DNA of 64,000 nt from Diphasiastrum complanatum (GCA_029204225.1 CM055108.1:18385779-18449778), one strand, 5' to 3'. Counted from the stretch's first letter, positions 32,074 to 44,510 are shown. Made by a program: numbers and translations. The notes: generated by a model from the sequence alone, not told the origin.

Positions 32074-33477
32074 TCACGGTACATCCTTCTCCTTGCGTTT
32101 GTCACCTACAACTTCAATCCTTCTTGCACCAAAAGGTTTGTCCCTACCTCTCCAACCTGTCTCTTGAGGTTGAGTAGTAGTATCTTCAGATGTATCTTCT
32201 TTTTCATCACTTGGAAGGTCAATGAATGGATCATCATCAGGTGGTATCCTCACTATACCATCTTTCCCACTGAATGTATTTATCTTCTCAGCATTCTCGT
32301 CTTCATACATCTTGGATTCATCAAAGATAACATCACGACTTACATGGATTTTGTTTTCCGCTGGATCAAAACATCTATAGCCTTTCACACGATCATCATA
32401 TTCTAGGAATATGCACTTGATAGCTTTTACATCAAGTTTACGTCTCTCTTCCTTAGGAATGTGTACAAAGGCCTTGCATCCAAAGATTCGCAAGTGGTTC
32501 ACCTTTGGTTTCTTCTTCGTGAATGCTTCCTCAGGTGTTATCTCTGGTATGGCAATGGTAGGAGTTCTATTTTGAAGATAGACTGCCGTGCTGCATGCTT
32601 CTGGCCAAAAATCTTTTGGTAGTTTCATCTCAGCTAGCATAGATCTGGCACTTTCCACAATCGTCTGATTCTTGCGCTCAGCTACACCATTGAGAGCAGG
32701 AGTATGAGCTTGCATAAATTATCTTTTAATCCCACATTGATCACAAAGATCATTGAAGTCATTAGACTTATACTCACCTCCACTATCTAATCTTAGGACT
32801 TTGATCTTCCTACCTGTCTGATTTTCAACCAATGCTTTGAAGCTTTTGAAGTTGTCAAATGTATCTGATTTCTTCTTCAAGAAGTAGATCCATGTCTTAC
32901 ATGACATATCATCAATAAAGGTCATGAAATAGAAGGATTTACCTAAGGACACGGTCCACATAGGCCCGCATAAATCTGTGTGGATTAAATCCAGGATGCT
33001 CTTTGCTCTTGCAACACCCCCTTTATTGAGCTTCTCTTGATGCTGCTTCCCATATACACAAGATTCGCACATCGATTTCAAGTGAAATTCTATGGTAGGC
33101 AATCATGTTACCATCTCTAATTTTCTCATCAAACTGAGGCTTCCCAAGTTCAAGTGACCAAGCCTCTTATGCCACAATTCAGTTTGCGATGGAATGGATG
33201 ATACAAGTCCATGTTGCCCTTTGATTGTAGCATTCAACCTGTACAATTTTGTATTGGGCTCTCTTACTCCATCCGCAATAACTTTGAACTTTTGGTTCAC
33301 ATCCTTCACAAAGCAACGATCATGGGCAAATTCTACTTTCAACTTTTGATCAGTAATGACTCCAACAGAAAGTAGATTTTTCTTCAAACCTGGTACATAA
33401 AGTACCTCCCTGATCATTCTGCTTTTGCCATCAGGTAGTTGGATTGAAACGGTGCCTATCCCCTTGATCTTGCACAC
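32074..33477 (-). pseudogene. Copia GAG-pre-integrase and integrase
   Basis: 33477-33103 carries LWHKRLGHLNLGSLSLMRKL, the His-containing GAG-pre-integrase block. 33102-32719 has CESCVYGKQHQ (zinc-binding Cys pair), then DLCGPMWTVSLGKSFYFMTF with the first Asp region, and KVLRLDSGGEYKSNDF with the second Asp. After a stop near 32716, HTPALNGVAERKNQTIVE supplies the Glu. The DDE triad is therefore present but split by a stop. IN continues through CKAFVHIPKEERRKLD to the Asp/Glu-rich linker. Confidence 0.85.
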
Positions 33478-34490
33478 CTCGCCACCTGTGAAACGGATGT
33501 TCCATTATCCAACACATTTATGCTATTGAACCAATTCTTGTTACCTGTCATGTGTCTTGTGGCTCCCGAGTCAATATACCACGCTTGATCATCTTGATTA
33601 GATGACAATGCAGATATGAAGATGCTAGAGTCCTCAATCTCACCCTCATCGACAAGGTTACCTGCTTGTTTTGGTTTCCCCTTGTCTTGTTCCGCCAAGA
33701 ATTTGCGACATTCACTCTTCCAATGGCCCTTTTTACCACAATGGAAGCACTTGTCTTTCTTTTTGGTCTTACTGAAAGATCCCTCATCCTCCTGAGACTT
33801 GGCAAATTGCTGCTTAGACTTCTTCTTGCCCTTGCCCTTGCCTTGTCTTTGGCATGTCGCAAGTGCTTGATCGTTAGTATTTTGACGTCTAGCTTTCACC
33901 ATTTCTCGTCGTTGCTCTTCCTGCATCAAGATTCCTGTGAGCTCGTCAAATGTTGGCAATCTTTCTCTTGATGCTATTCCGCTCACAAACATTTGATAGG
34001 GTTCTACAATGCCACACAATGCATTGTGCACCAGCTCCACATCACGTATGCGATCACCAATAGAATGCAATTCATCCCTCATTGTCTTGATTCTGGTCAT
34101 GTACGTCTGAATGTGCTCTCCTTGTTCTATTCGGGCACTATTCAGCTTTGACTTCAGAAACATGATTCTTGATGGATTTGATGTCTCAAACTACTCCTTT
34201 AGCACATCCCATGCCTGTCTGGGTGTAACAACATCACAAATTTGGGTAATGATGTGATCCTTCACTGACAAGTTAATGAAGGTCAAAGCTTTCCTCATCT
34301 TTTTGTCGAACACTTTGATATCCGCTTCATTTGGCGGCCTTCTCTCATCACCTGTGACGACTTCCCACACATCTTTCTCCATCAGTATGTTTTTCATTTT
34401 AAATTTCCACACTGTAGTGGGTTTCTTTCCTTGCCTAACCTGAATCCAAGATCTAGTCAATCTAGCATCAAAGAGACGGAGTTAGTTGTC
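33456..34490 (-). pseudogene. Copia gag and protease
   Basis: 34490-34191 encodes the N-terminal gag (TVWKFKMKNILMEKDVWEV, LSVKDHIITQICD). After a break, 34163-33456 continues with FLKSKLNSARIEQGEHIQTY, a CCHC zinc knuckle (CFHCGKKGHWKSEC) and the protease motif AWYIDSGATRHMTGN with an intact D-S-G. Only one frame break separates the halves. Confidence 0.85.
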
Positions 34491-34530
34491 ACGCGTAGGT
34501 TCGTTCCCATGAGAGCGATAGTATAGTTCA

Positions 34531-35154
34531 GATTTCAACATGAATGGAGGATCTAACACTACATCCATTAACACTAAGCATTAACACTACGTCCATTAAC
34601 CCTACTTCCACAACAATGATAGAAACTTACTCTTCTCTCTCTCCCTTTCTCTCTCACAAAAAGCATAAGAAATAGCAATCCAATAATAATCAAATCCAAC
34701 AATTAGCAGATACCAAAGAAAGCATGAGAAATGGAAGAAAAGAGAGGAAGATCAAGGACATTCATCAATCTATTTCTAAAGAGAACCAATCTGCTTTATT
34801 GAAATGAGAAAATGAACATGAGGAACAACTCGAGTTGGTCTCTTTTTATAGTAGAGAGGAGGACCCTGGCCTCTGAATCCTATTGGTCCAGTCTTGCCTC
34901 TCTTTTTATTCAAATTTAAAAAAGTGTGGGAACCATCAAAATTGGAGGGAAACCCAACTTTATTCACTAACTTGACATTTAGGCCCTGCGACATTAAAAG
35001 TCCCGCAAAAAGGCCTAAAGCCCTTTTATTAACTTTTAACTAATCAATAAAATAACTGTGATCATTGGGTTGGACTTACACACGCAGGGTGCCAAATCCC
35101 TCTCACTTATTAACTAGGGTTAGGGTAGCCTTGGGATCCGCAAACCCTCCAACA
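34531..35154 (-). mobile_element. 3' LTR of the Ty3/gypsy element (probable)
   Basis: On the minus strand GGTGGGGGATAC is followed by TGTTGGAGGGTTTGCGG (from 35154 downward), a polypurine tract and LTR start. The region runs up to the copia primer site near 34530. No matching 5' LTR was found around 43.4-44.2 kb, so the element is not a simple intact copy. Confidence 0.5.
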
Positions 35155-36868
35155 GTATCCCCCACCAAAACTAGTGGCGGCAATCTTCACCTCTCGATCC
35201 AGCTGGACAATTTTCTGGCTGATCAGAGTGTTTTCGGATCCTAGATCAGAGATCCTCTGCTCCATTTCCTTCTTCTTATCCAACATACACTGGATCACTT
35301 GCCCAAGGCTTGAAACTAACCCGAGAGCATCACCAAAATCGACGGTTGTGGAGGCATGGAACAGGTGCCAAGGTCTCTTCTTCTTCAAAAGTATCCTCTT
35401 CTTCAAACCCTTCAGGCACCGTGGTGTCGAACTACTTTGGTGACTTTAAGCTGTGTCGACCCGAAGTGTGGCTTGGCTACCTTGTGTGGATGGTTGCTGA
35501 CTGGCATCTTCAACACCAACAGTAGATTTATGGATATGCCCGAATCCTCTTCAGGGGATTGTGGTTCAAAGGGTGCTGGGCTTTGGGGCATTTCAAATAT
35601 TTCGGTGGCCCCAAGGGGGTCGGGATCATCGAACATATCCATGAAGAACTGTGTGTTGGGTGAGGTTGTTTCGGTGTGCGGGGGTGAGGTGGCCTGGGCA
35701 GCTGTGATGGGAATGGTAGGCCCAATTGTCACAGACTGTCCTTGTAAGGGAGCAGAGGCGAGGAAAGCATCAGAGACGAGGGAAATGGGAAGTTCAGTGC
35801 GAACAGCAGCAGGGGTTAGAAGCACAGCTGATGAGGTATGCCTAGTGCGACGTCGTGATGTGGAAGGCGAGTCAGGAATTACGATCTCGCTGCGTGGACG
35901 ACGACAAGTATGAGAACTTGAGGTCTGATGAGATGACTCGACCGGTGTTTCTTCATAAACCGAAAGCACAGAATCCAGGTGGAAGACATGGATTCTGTTT
36001 TCTAAGTGAGAAGCGGCTAAGAGGGACAATAGAGAGTCAACGGCAAACTGCTGCTTTGTATTGGCCTTAATAGCTCACTTGAGCTCACCAGAAACAGTCT
36101 TGAACCAATTATATGGTTCAAGAGGGGCTTTGGCCAACTTTGTGTGGGACTCCACTATCCTGTGAAGGATTTGAGATGTGATGCGGTCTTTCCTGAGGTT
36201 GTCAACCATCAGGAAATGATTCAACAACTGGGCAGCGGCGTGGATGGAAGGCTCAGTGATGGCTTCCAGAAGGTACTCATCATTAGTCCAGTGCAGATCA
36301 TTGGTGAGGTCAATGTATGGCTTGATGGCATGTTTGGCGTGCTTGTGATTGGGTGAGGCTTGCGTACCGGATGAGATCCCTATAGCTGCAAAGGCGGCCT
36401 CAGTGACGCGCACCTTGTGTGTGGCTCCTTGGAAGGTGATATAAAACTTGGATTTCTCTTCCTTTCACGTACTGAAGGCAAGAGTGATGAAATCCATATT
36501 GATGTGTCCCGAAAAGGCCCTCTCATGAATACCCATTGCAGTAAGTAGAGGCTCCACAAGGGTCATCCACTGAGTGACCATGCTTGTGCTAAGAAAAATC
36601 ATGATGTCCGTTGCAAATGGGACATCACAATAGATAGTATAGCACGGAGACTGGGAAGTATCAATAGAAGACATATTGATCAGAAAGGAATTATAAACAC
36701 GTGAAAGAAATTTGAAAGGCTTTGGTCGCAAGAAAAATTCGCAAGAGCTTCGCTAGCACAAGTGAGGAATGAATCGAATTCAGCAAACTTATAGGTGAAT
36801 TTGGTGGGTCCATTACACTGAATAGTAGTTGGGCTGATCAGTTCTGAACAAAAATTTGTAGGCATGTA
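35110..36868 (-). pseudogene. Extra ORF downstream of gypsy integrase, function unknown
   Basis: A minus-strand reading of roughly 570 residues runs between integrase and the 3' LTR, interrupted by a frameshift near 36735 and stops near 36463, 36075 and 35411. Readable parts are FTYKFAEFDSFLTCASEALA, MVTQWMTLVEPLLTAMGIHE, a segment with TEPSIHAAAQLLNHFLMV, a Pro/Ser/Thr-rich basic stretch (RRPRSEIVIPDSPSTSRRRT) and a C-terminal coiled coil (KKKEMEQRISDLGSENTLIS). No transmembrane segment or fusion motif was seen, so it is not obviously env-like. Some plant Ty3 lineages (Tat/Ogre, Athila) carry additional ORFs. I do not recognise this protein. Confidence 0.5.
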
Positions 36869-36895
36869 CAGTATTGTAAAAATAGGCTATAAAAA

Positions 36896-37245
36896 TCTCG
36901 GCGAAGGTTTCTAGGGACTTGAACCTATCAGGTGAACGTTTTCCAGGGCTGGCGAAAGATGAACCTTCGCCCAGGAGGGTCCTTCGCCCAGGTGCTGTCA
37001 TAAATGCATTTTTTCACAATCTGAACTTATGGACAACCTAATTTTGACATTTTAAGATCATCTAGCAGGTCGACGAAGGTTCATAATGAGATTATGATGC
37101 TCGGCGAAGGTTCCCGAAATGGCATATCACTGAACATTCGCCTGACTCAAAAATTGAATTTCTTCTTCTCAGAAACCTTCGCCCACTTCAATTTAAATAA
37201 ATCAAGGGTGGATGTACAGTCTGAGAGCTCAGCGAAGGTTTCCGA
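36896..37245. repeat. GGCGAAGGTT motif array (3' side of gypsy element)
   Basis: Eight or so copies of GGCGAAGGTT or its complement AACCTTCGCC lie within 350 bp, irregularly spaced and in both orientations. The same motif recurs at 43.6-44.0 kb on the other side of the gypsy coding region, although the sequences between copies do not align. Confidence 0.7.
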
Positions 37246-37480
37246 TACTGTATTGGCCAAATCTGCCCAAAACAGTGGTTTTCTAAGACATTTTCAATAA
37301 AAATATTGTGCTTTCTTTTCTTTATGCTGATAATTTCCTAACTTTTGCTCATCAGTCTTTTCTTATTTTATTTTATTTTTCTCTTTTAAATTTTTTTTTT
37401 AACTGTCTTTTTCCAAAAAAAAGTCAGCAAATTAATTACTGAAAACAGGTAAAATGAAAAAATTTATTGAGATCAAGCTG
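37246..37480. other. Spacer after gypsy integrase, no gene
   Basis: T-rich; nothing else seen. Confidence 0.3.
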
Positions 37481-39330
37481 TCAAAACTTGCGTAATCGAC
37501 TGCCATTTACCGGAGTATCAAATCGTTTTCTATCCAAGTGCTCAAGAATTACTACGCCATAGTTCAGGATTTTCTTTACTTTATACGGGCCTTCACAAGT
37601 AAACTTTAACTTACCCTTGATCAGCTTGGTTTTGTACATTAATGCAAGATCTATTGCTTCCAGATCTTTCTTGTGCAATCGACGATCGTGCCATGCCTTG
37701 CGACGGGCTTTCTCTGCTGCTAAGGCATGAACTGCCATCAATCGAGTTTCACATAATTTGTGCAACGCTTCATGACAAAGTTGTAAAGACTGATCATCAT
37801 TTAATCGTTCCGTTGCTGCTATGCGTAAAGATTCAATTGGCATAACAGCATCTTGACCATAAACCAGTCGAAAAGGTGTTTGATTTGTACTATTTTTATA
37901 AGCGGTTTTGAATGCACATAATGTTGCATACAGTTTATGTTTCCAATCAGACCGACTCGCCTCAACTGTCTTTGTCATAATGGTGCAGAGAATCTTATTG
38001 GAAGATTCAGCTTGGACATTCCCTCTGGGATAATAGGGAGTACTAAATCTGTGTATAACAAAAAAATCTTCCAATAAACACTTTATTGTTTCATTAACAA
38101 AGTGTGTACTCCGACCACTGACAATTTCGATCGGACATCCAAATCTAATTATAATATTGTCATATAGAAACTTGGCTGTAGATTTCGCATCAGCCACTTT
38201 GACAGCTTTGGCTTCAACCCACTTGGTCATATAATCAGTTGCGACGATAATGTATTGGGCCTGAGATCCTTGTGCAGCAGGATGAATAAGACCAACATAA
38301 TCCAGTCCCCATTTTTCAAACGGTGCTTGCGATAAAATTGGATGTAAGGGTTCATAATTCTGTCGAGTAGGCCATCGTGCTCGCTGGCAGACATCACATG
38401 TCTGAATAAAATTTTCTGCGTCCTTATGAAGCGTAGGCCACCAACAACCGAATTGCAAAAGTTTGCGAACAGTAATATTTGTAGAGAAGTGTCCTCCACC
38501 CATGCCATCATGTGTAAACATGATTAAATCTGATACTTCATGTGGTAAAACACATCTTCATAAAATATTATCTGATCCACGACGATACAATTGTCCTGCA
38601 ATTAATTGATAAGGTTGAGCCTTATGAATCAATTGTCTTTTCTGTACTTTTGTCAAAGAGTCATTCGGTTGTCCTAGCATCAGGTACTCAACAATATATG
38701 TCGCCCACTCAGGTACTGCTTCAACATAGAACAACGCAGCATCTGGCAGTTCATCATCCACTTCAGTATTAACTGGTGTAGGTTCAATTCGCGAAACGTG
38801 ATCGGCTAGATAATGTTGCTTCCCCTTTCTGACCACAATTCGAAAGTCAAATTCAGTCAATAATAATAACCATCTTGCAATACGTCTAGTATTACACGTC
38901 TTATTTACCAAGTAAAGTAACGGTTGATGATCCATGTAAAATGCAAAATGTGTTTCCATGAGGTAGTGACGAAATTTCCGAACAGAAAAAATCATGGCTA
39001 GCGCTTCACGTTTTGTTGTTAAATAATTCTTCTCTGGATCTGTAAGCTGTCTGCTTGTACATCGTATAGCATAATCCTTCTTATAGGCACCTGGCTGCGT
39101 CAAAACTGATCCAATGGCGTATTTTGAGGCATCCGTATGAACATGAAACTCTAATGTCCAATCTGGAAAACGCAGTATTGGTGCTGAAGATAATGTTTTT
39201 TTTAACTTTTCAAAGGTTTCTAACGCCTCTACTGTCCAAATAGGAACAATAGTTAATTTGTATATAGCTCGTGCTAAATTCGCAAAGAAGATAATAAAAA
39301 TTTATTTGATAGTAGTTCGCATGACCCATA
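37481..39330 (-). pseudogene. Ty3/gypsy RNase H and integrase
   Basis: 39330-38558 reads FHVHTDASKYAIGSVLTQPG, the RNase H start with Asp, then YLTTKREALAMIFSVRKFRH, FYMDHQPLLYLV and RIVVRKGKQHYLADHVSR, a full Ty3 RNase H. After a stop at 38555, 38521-37481 is integrase: HDGMGGGHFS and CDVCQRAR (HHCC zinc finger part), KWGLDYVGLI (first Asp), and NVQAESSNKILCT (Glu). The second catalytic position reads EIVSGRSTHFVNE, where the family has S-D-R-G-T, so the Asp is Gly and the enzyme should be dead. The end (GPYKVKKIL) is the GPY/F motif. No chromodomain follows. Confidence 0.85.
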
Positions 39331-39452
39331 AACACATAAACTCCTCAAATTGTCGCTGGCGGTGGCAATTCCACAATAACTTTGATCTTAGAATAATCGG
39401 TGGCAATACCATGTCTTGATATCACATGTCCAAGCACCACTCAGTAAGAAAT

Positions 39453-40140
39453 TCATATCTGGCATTTTTTTGGATTTAGAGAAATCTGATATTTGCGGCA
39501 TCTTTCAAAGACTTTCTCCAATCGATCCAGGTGGTCTGTATCTGTACTATGAACTCCCAAGTCGTCCAAGTAAATTTCAAGAAATTTCTGCAAATAATCT
39601 TTAAAGGCAAATTGCATTACTCTTTGGAATGAACTTGGTGTATTACAGAGTCCAAAAGGCATTACTTTGTAAGCATAGGTGTCCCATTCTGTTGTAAAAA
39701 CAGTTTTGTGGTGATCGGTAGGTGCAATCTTAACCTGGTTGTAACCACTAAATCCATCCAGGAAACTATAAGCTTCTGCTCCAGCAAGGCGATCCAAAAT
39801 GCTTTCAGTAAAAGGTAACGAAAAGTGATCCTTCCGTGTCACTTTATTCAATGCTTTGAGATTCACACAAATTCGCAATTTTCCATTTTTGCTTAGGAAC
39901 AATGACAATCGGTGAAATCCATTCGGTATGCTCGATCTCATAAATGAAATCGGCATCAAGCAATCTCTGAAGTTCTTTCTTTATCAGATCTGCCACATTA
40001 GGATTACAACGATAGAACTTTGTAACCTTTGGTACTGCATCAGGTACTAAAGGTATGGTATGTTCAATGACTGATGTCGAAATACCCTTCAAATCTTGAT
40101 AAGTCCATGCAAAACAATCTTGATACTTAATAAGTAGCAA
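39453..40140 (-). pseudogene. Ty3/gypsy reverse transcriptase
   Basis: Reads NGKLRICVNLKALNKVTRKD, SILDRLAGAEAYSFLDGFSG, QVKIAPTDHHKTVFTTEWD, MPFGLCNTPSSFQRVMQ and FLEIYLDDLGVHS with an intact Y-x-D-D. There are frame breaks at about 39.9 kb and after 39453. An upstream piece (40140-39960) is the RT N-terminal PLVPDAVPKVTKFYR region. Confidence 0.85.
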
Positions 40141-40227
40141 ACGGAGTGCTTGATACTGTTCAAGAGTAAGTTATGATCCCACTGGTACAATCTTTTTCGG
40201 TTCTCTTGGTTCTACAAGTTTCATTGG

Positions 40228-42323
40228 CTATGTCCTAGCTGGGTCATCATAAACCTCTTTTGATTCCGGCATGTGTTCTTCAGGTTCACGATGTGCTTTA
40301 GGTAACATGATAACCACATCATCCAGTGTATAACGTTTAAAATGCTCTGGCATATCATGTTGGACTACATTTGCTTGTTCTTTTTTGAAAGGACTTGTCT
40401 TGGATCTTCGTTTAGTCTTCTTAGCAGGAATTGATTGTGGAGGTGATGACTTTCGGGATGATAAATTTTTCTTCACAAGTGAAGACTTCCTAGATGATGA
40501 TGTCTTGCTAGAGATCTGACTTGAAGAATCATTCTTGACTTTTCCTTTGTCTTTATCCAATAGAGGTGGCACTTCCTTTGAATCGATCTTTTGAGGGAGA
40601 TTTTTCCATTTCAGGACCGTATTATAATGTTGCTTTGCTTGTTTCTTTGTCATCGAACCTGTGATCATGTCTCCCTTCAATATAACTGTTGTGGGCGATT
40701 TGATTGTTGGTTCATCAGGAACATTACGCAGTCCAAATTTGGTCGGATCCATATGATGTAGAATCTGTTCATCCGTAAGTTTTGCATTGCCATCATAAGT
40801 TAAGACATGGCTCATTGGTATGAGATCATCCTCAATTGGATCTGGTATAGGTTCTGTTGATATCCAAGCTACATTCAGCACATTTAGTGGAAACGTGATT
40901 GGTGTATCCAAAGTTTGATCTAACAAGGAAATCTCGCTCATCTCTGACTGAATATCTTGTTGACACATATATCCTGCTGTACAATCAATTGATGCAAGAG
41001 CTTCGTTCCAATTGACAGTATTCGTTTGAGAATCGTAGTGAACTCCCAATTTTTTCTCTGGTTGATCACAAGTGTGATCCATTGTTGACGAAATGTCATC
41101 CGCTTTTTGAACCACTGGCTTGATAGTCCAAGTCGTAGGATCAACTTTAACTGCACGTTCATGATTTTCAAAAGTGATTTTTCCGGTACCCCAGTTATGA
41201 ATTACTTGTGCAACTCGTAACCATGGACGTCCTAAGAGAATTTGGTAGACATTTGGTGCTTCTGGTAGGTCCATCACGATGAAAGTAATGACGAATTGTA
41301 CTCCTGCAATCCTGACAGGTATATCTTCTACCATTCCTCGTGGACGAACTGTCGTTTGATCAACTAGCTTAATAGCAAAAGTAGTAGGCTTAATCTTTGT
41401 AAGACCCCATTTTGTACATAGCTTTGTAGAAATCAGGTTAACTCTTGAACCGCCATCTATCACGGCTGCTTCTTTAGAAAATTGTCTATGTTGTATCGGC
41501 ACAGTGATATTCTTTTGTTCACTTTCCCAAGTGGCTCCAACATGGAGTACATCGTTAGATTCTTCGAATCCAGCACAAAAAAGCGGCTCTTGATGGTCTT
41601 CTGATTCTTCTTGAGCTAACTTTTGCGCTAAGACTTCTTTTGCTTTTGGCACCAACTTTAGGAACTCTCCCAATGAAATATTGATCTTGCTAGACAAAAT
41701 ATTCATGAGTAATTTTGCATGCGGTGCTTTCGGTTCAGTCATCTTGAAGGGTTCTTCGTGATGATGTAATTGATCATTCATATCCGTACGTAAATTTCTT
41801 GGAGGCTGCAATGGTGAAGACCGAACTTCAGCTGTTACTTTAGCAGCTTCAAGTTCCTCTTCTTCTTGCAGATGTTTAATCCGCTGTCTCATATCCTGAT
41901 ATCTTCGTTTTTCTGCATTAAGATTTGGATAGACTCCCGATGCTGTTGGTGTATCGTTCAATGGTATGAAATCAGCAGGTACTGAATCCACTACTGGTTC
42001 TTTTTGTTTTTGTGCTCTGGTGACCACCATCAAGGGTGCACTTGGTTTATTTCGAACTACCGATCCTTGCTTGATTATTATCAAATTTACAGGTGCTGTA
42101 GTTGGTGGTGGCTTCGGTCTTGCTGGACAATCTTTATAGCAATGGGCATTCTGCAACTCTGATTTTCTCCACATACAAAGCATCCAAGTGGTGCTCTGGC
42201 CCAATTTCTCGAGGCTTGTTGTTGAGCGGCAGCATAAATGACATACTGTTCTGAAGATCCACCTTCCTGATCATTGCCATAGCTCCATTGCTCAGCACTT
42301 CCGTAAAGTTTTGGTTCCATCAA
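40228..42323 (-). pseudogene. Ty3/gypsy gag C-terminus, linker and aspartic protease
   Basis: An unusually long open frame of 658 residues (42204-40228). Near 41470 it reads AAVIDGGSRVNLISTKLC, the retropepsin site in the D-G-G form common in plant Ty3 elements, followed by YQILLGRPWLRV, the flap/LGRPW signature. N-terminal to it is a Lys/Pro-rich gag remainder. C-terminal is a long charged linker to RT (Ser/Lys-rich SSQISSKTSSSRKSSLVKK). The absence of stops over 2 kb contrasts with the decayed flanks. Confidence 0.75.
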
Positions 42324-42423
42324 ATTGGCAGGAGGAGCGGAGTGTTTTGGTGGCAGGCAAGGCTAGACGTTCCGGGTATCCAAGAGTAGATTGTGGCAGT
42401 CTTGCTACTAGATTGCCTCCATA

Positions 42424-43374
42424 CTATGGATTTCGATATCCCATCTGGACGTAGCGTTGCTGAATTATCCGAGGGTTGAAGTTGCAAAAGGCAGTCTTAT
42501 GGTCAGGTGAATTACACAGATGGCAAACACTGATTTTCATTCGTTTTTTCAATTGAGGACACTCGTTCACTGTGTGATTTCCTGTACAAATAGAACACCA
42601 TACATTTTTCCTGATAGGAAAAGTCTTTGCAAACTTCTCAGGTTCCTTGTTCACTTCTCCGTGGAAATTTTCCATCTGTTTTTGTTGGGTCTTTCCAAGT
42701 TTCTCGAACTCATTGAGCATCATTTCTGCAGTAGCATTGGCATTCGTTGATGCAATAGTGGTGGATGTCGTAGTAGTCTGCCCTGATGTATAAGACAACA
42801 TACTGACATTCGGCTCATCATCGGAATCTTCATCCTCCTCCCGAATTGCATCGGCCATCGCATTTTGCAAAAGTGCGTACTCGTTATGGCGTTTCAGCTC
42901 ACGTCTGATCCGTTTAGGTAGACATGACAAAAACTACATAATCATGGCATTTTCATTAATCAGCTCAGACTCACATTCAGATCTAAGACGTTTCACCCTT
43001 TCGATGTAATCTCGAACCATTTCTTGCTTTCCCATTTTAATTTCACTTAAAAGTAGGAAAGGGTCTTCCATAAACTTCTATAGTTTGAACCGTGTGATAA
43101 GGGCTCATTTAACAACCTCCCAATCTGTATGCTCAGTTTCATCTTGGTTATAGTACCAATCCTGTGCTGCGTCTGTTAAGGCCATAGGAAACAGATTAAG
43201 TTTATCTTGAGGATAAATCTCACCATAGACCTCATAGGATTCAGCATAGATCTGAAGAAATCTAACTAGATCTGTTAATCCATTATATTTGGGTAGATCC
43301 AATCGGGGTGCTCTTCTAACAATAATTGGATTGACCTCCTGTGGAGCACCCCCAGGAGCCGCCATCTTTACCAA
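42424..43374 (-). pseudogene. Ty3/gypsy gag
   Basis: The start at 43374 (MVKMAAPGGAPQEVNP) is followed by RLDLPKYNGLTDLVRFLQIY and LTDAAQDWYYNQ, a Retrotrans_gag capsid. After a stop near 43104 and another near 42933, the frame reads KRIRRELKRHNEYALLQNAM and two zinc knuckles: CSICTGNHTVNEC (C-x2-C-x3-H-x4-C) and CHLCNSPDHKTAFC (canonical CCHC). Confidence 0.85.
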
Positions 43375-43599
43375 TTTTAGATCAAATTGATAATGAGATT
43401 GGATATAGATTTTTTCAAAAACTATCTTAGATTAGATCTGCTAGCTCTATTCCACTTTTCAAGAATCTGATTCTATATGATGAAAAACTACCCAAAATTC
43501 GATCAAGCGATACTTCTCAAAAATGATAAATCCAATTCAAAATATATCCGATTTGATCTAAATTTTGACAGAGACTTGATCTAGAAAATCAGAAACTAA

Positions 43600-44030
43600 A
43601 AATAGGACTGGCGAAGGTTCTCTAGGCGAAAATAACCTTCGTCGACTTCTCAAATAGAAGATCTGACATAGATAAAACTATGGACAACCGGACGAAGGTT
43701 TCTGACACAAGCAAATACATTTTTTGTAAGCTGGCGAGGGTAAAAATCAAGATTTTTTGTGATCTGATCAAGAAGAATTTTCGCCGAACTCAAAAATAGT
43801 AGTTTACTATAGATAGAATGTTCTAGAAACTCGGCGAAGGTTCTGGCAAAGGATCAAGAGTAATACTGGTAATTTTGCAAAAAAGTGACTTTTTTGGCAA
43901 AAATATGACAATATGACAACTGATCCTCTGAAAACCTTTTTATTTTTGGTATAATTCTTTGTCAACCTGGCAGTAGATAGATCTGAATCACATCTAAGCA
44001 CAATGAATCGGGTGAAGGTTCTTTTTCTGT
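43600..44030. repeat. GGCGAAGGTT motif array (5' side of gypsy element)
   Basis: About seven copies of GGCGAAGGTT-like words lie in both orientations upstream of gag, matching the array at 36.9-37.25 kb on the far side of the element. Confidence 0.7.
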
Positions 44031-44510
44031 ATTTTTTAAGGTTTTGATAATTCTTATGCGTAAAATGACATGATAGAGACAGTCTCACACTATGTGATAA
44101 AACTCCATCATATAAAGAAAACATTACATTTCTCCATCACATAGAGCTTTTTTTTATTTTGCTCAAATGTACCAACTCAAAAGCTTGCAATCACAATATC
44201 GAAAATGCTTTACTTGAACGACTTCTAAATGCCATATCAATGCTATTCATCAGTATTTTGAACTTATGATGCTTGCAAAGCTTAACCACATAAACATGGA
44301 AGCTATACACAAGAGGACCCCACAAGAAGAAAGACATGTAGATGCAAAGATCCTCAACGAGAAGCATGAACTCCACAAAGTGATAAAAAAAAATGTTCAT
44401 GAGCATTACCCTTCTTACCAAGTTCCCATGATAAATCCATTCGGAAAAATAAATAAAAACATCTTGTATATCCAACTCATTAATGATATAAAAAATAAAA
44501 ATAAAAAAAC
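44031..44510. other. No gene recognised
   Basis: AT-rich. A 100-codon plus-strand open stretch (44266-44568) has no recognisable motif and runs into a tandem repeat, so it is not called. Confidence 0.3.

Larger units (their letters stand above)
30093..34530 (-). mobile_element. Ty1/copia retrotransposon, near full length, decayed
   Basis: Domain order on the minus strand is gag, protease, integrase, RT, RNase H, as in Ty1/copia. A polypurine tract TTTAAGGGAGAGAG lies near 30312-30325, where the 3' LTR begins. A degenerate Met primer site (about 34508-34530) precedes gag. The sequence upstream of gag does not resemble the 3' flank, so the 5' LTR seems lost or replaced by the neighbouring gypsy LTR. 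Several stops and frameshifts make it non-autonomous. Confidence 0.8.

Noticed and set aside
35356-35913. 185-codon plus-strand frame
   Set aside because: Antisense shadow of the minus-strand gypsy extra ORF, which has better composition and a coiled coil.
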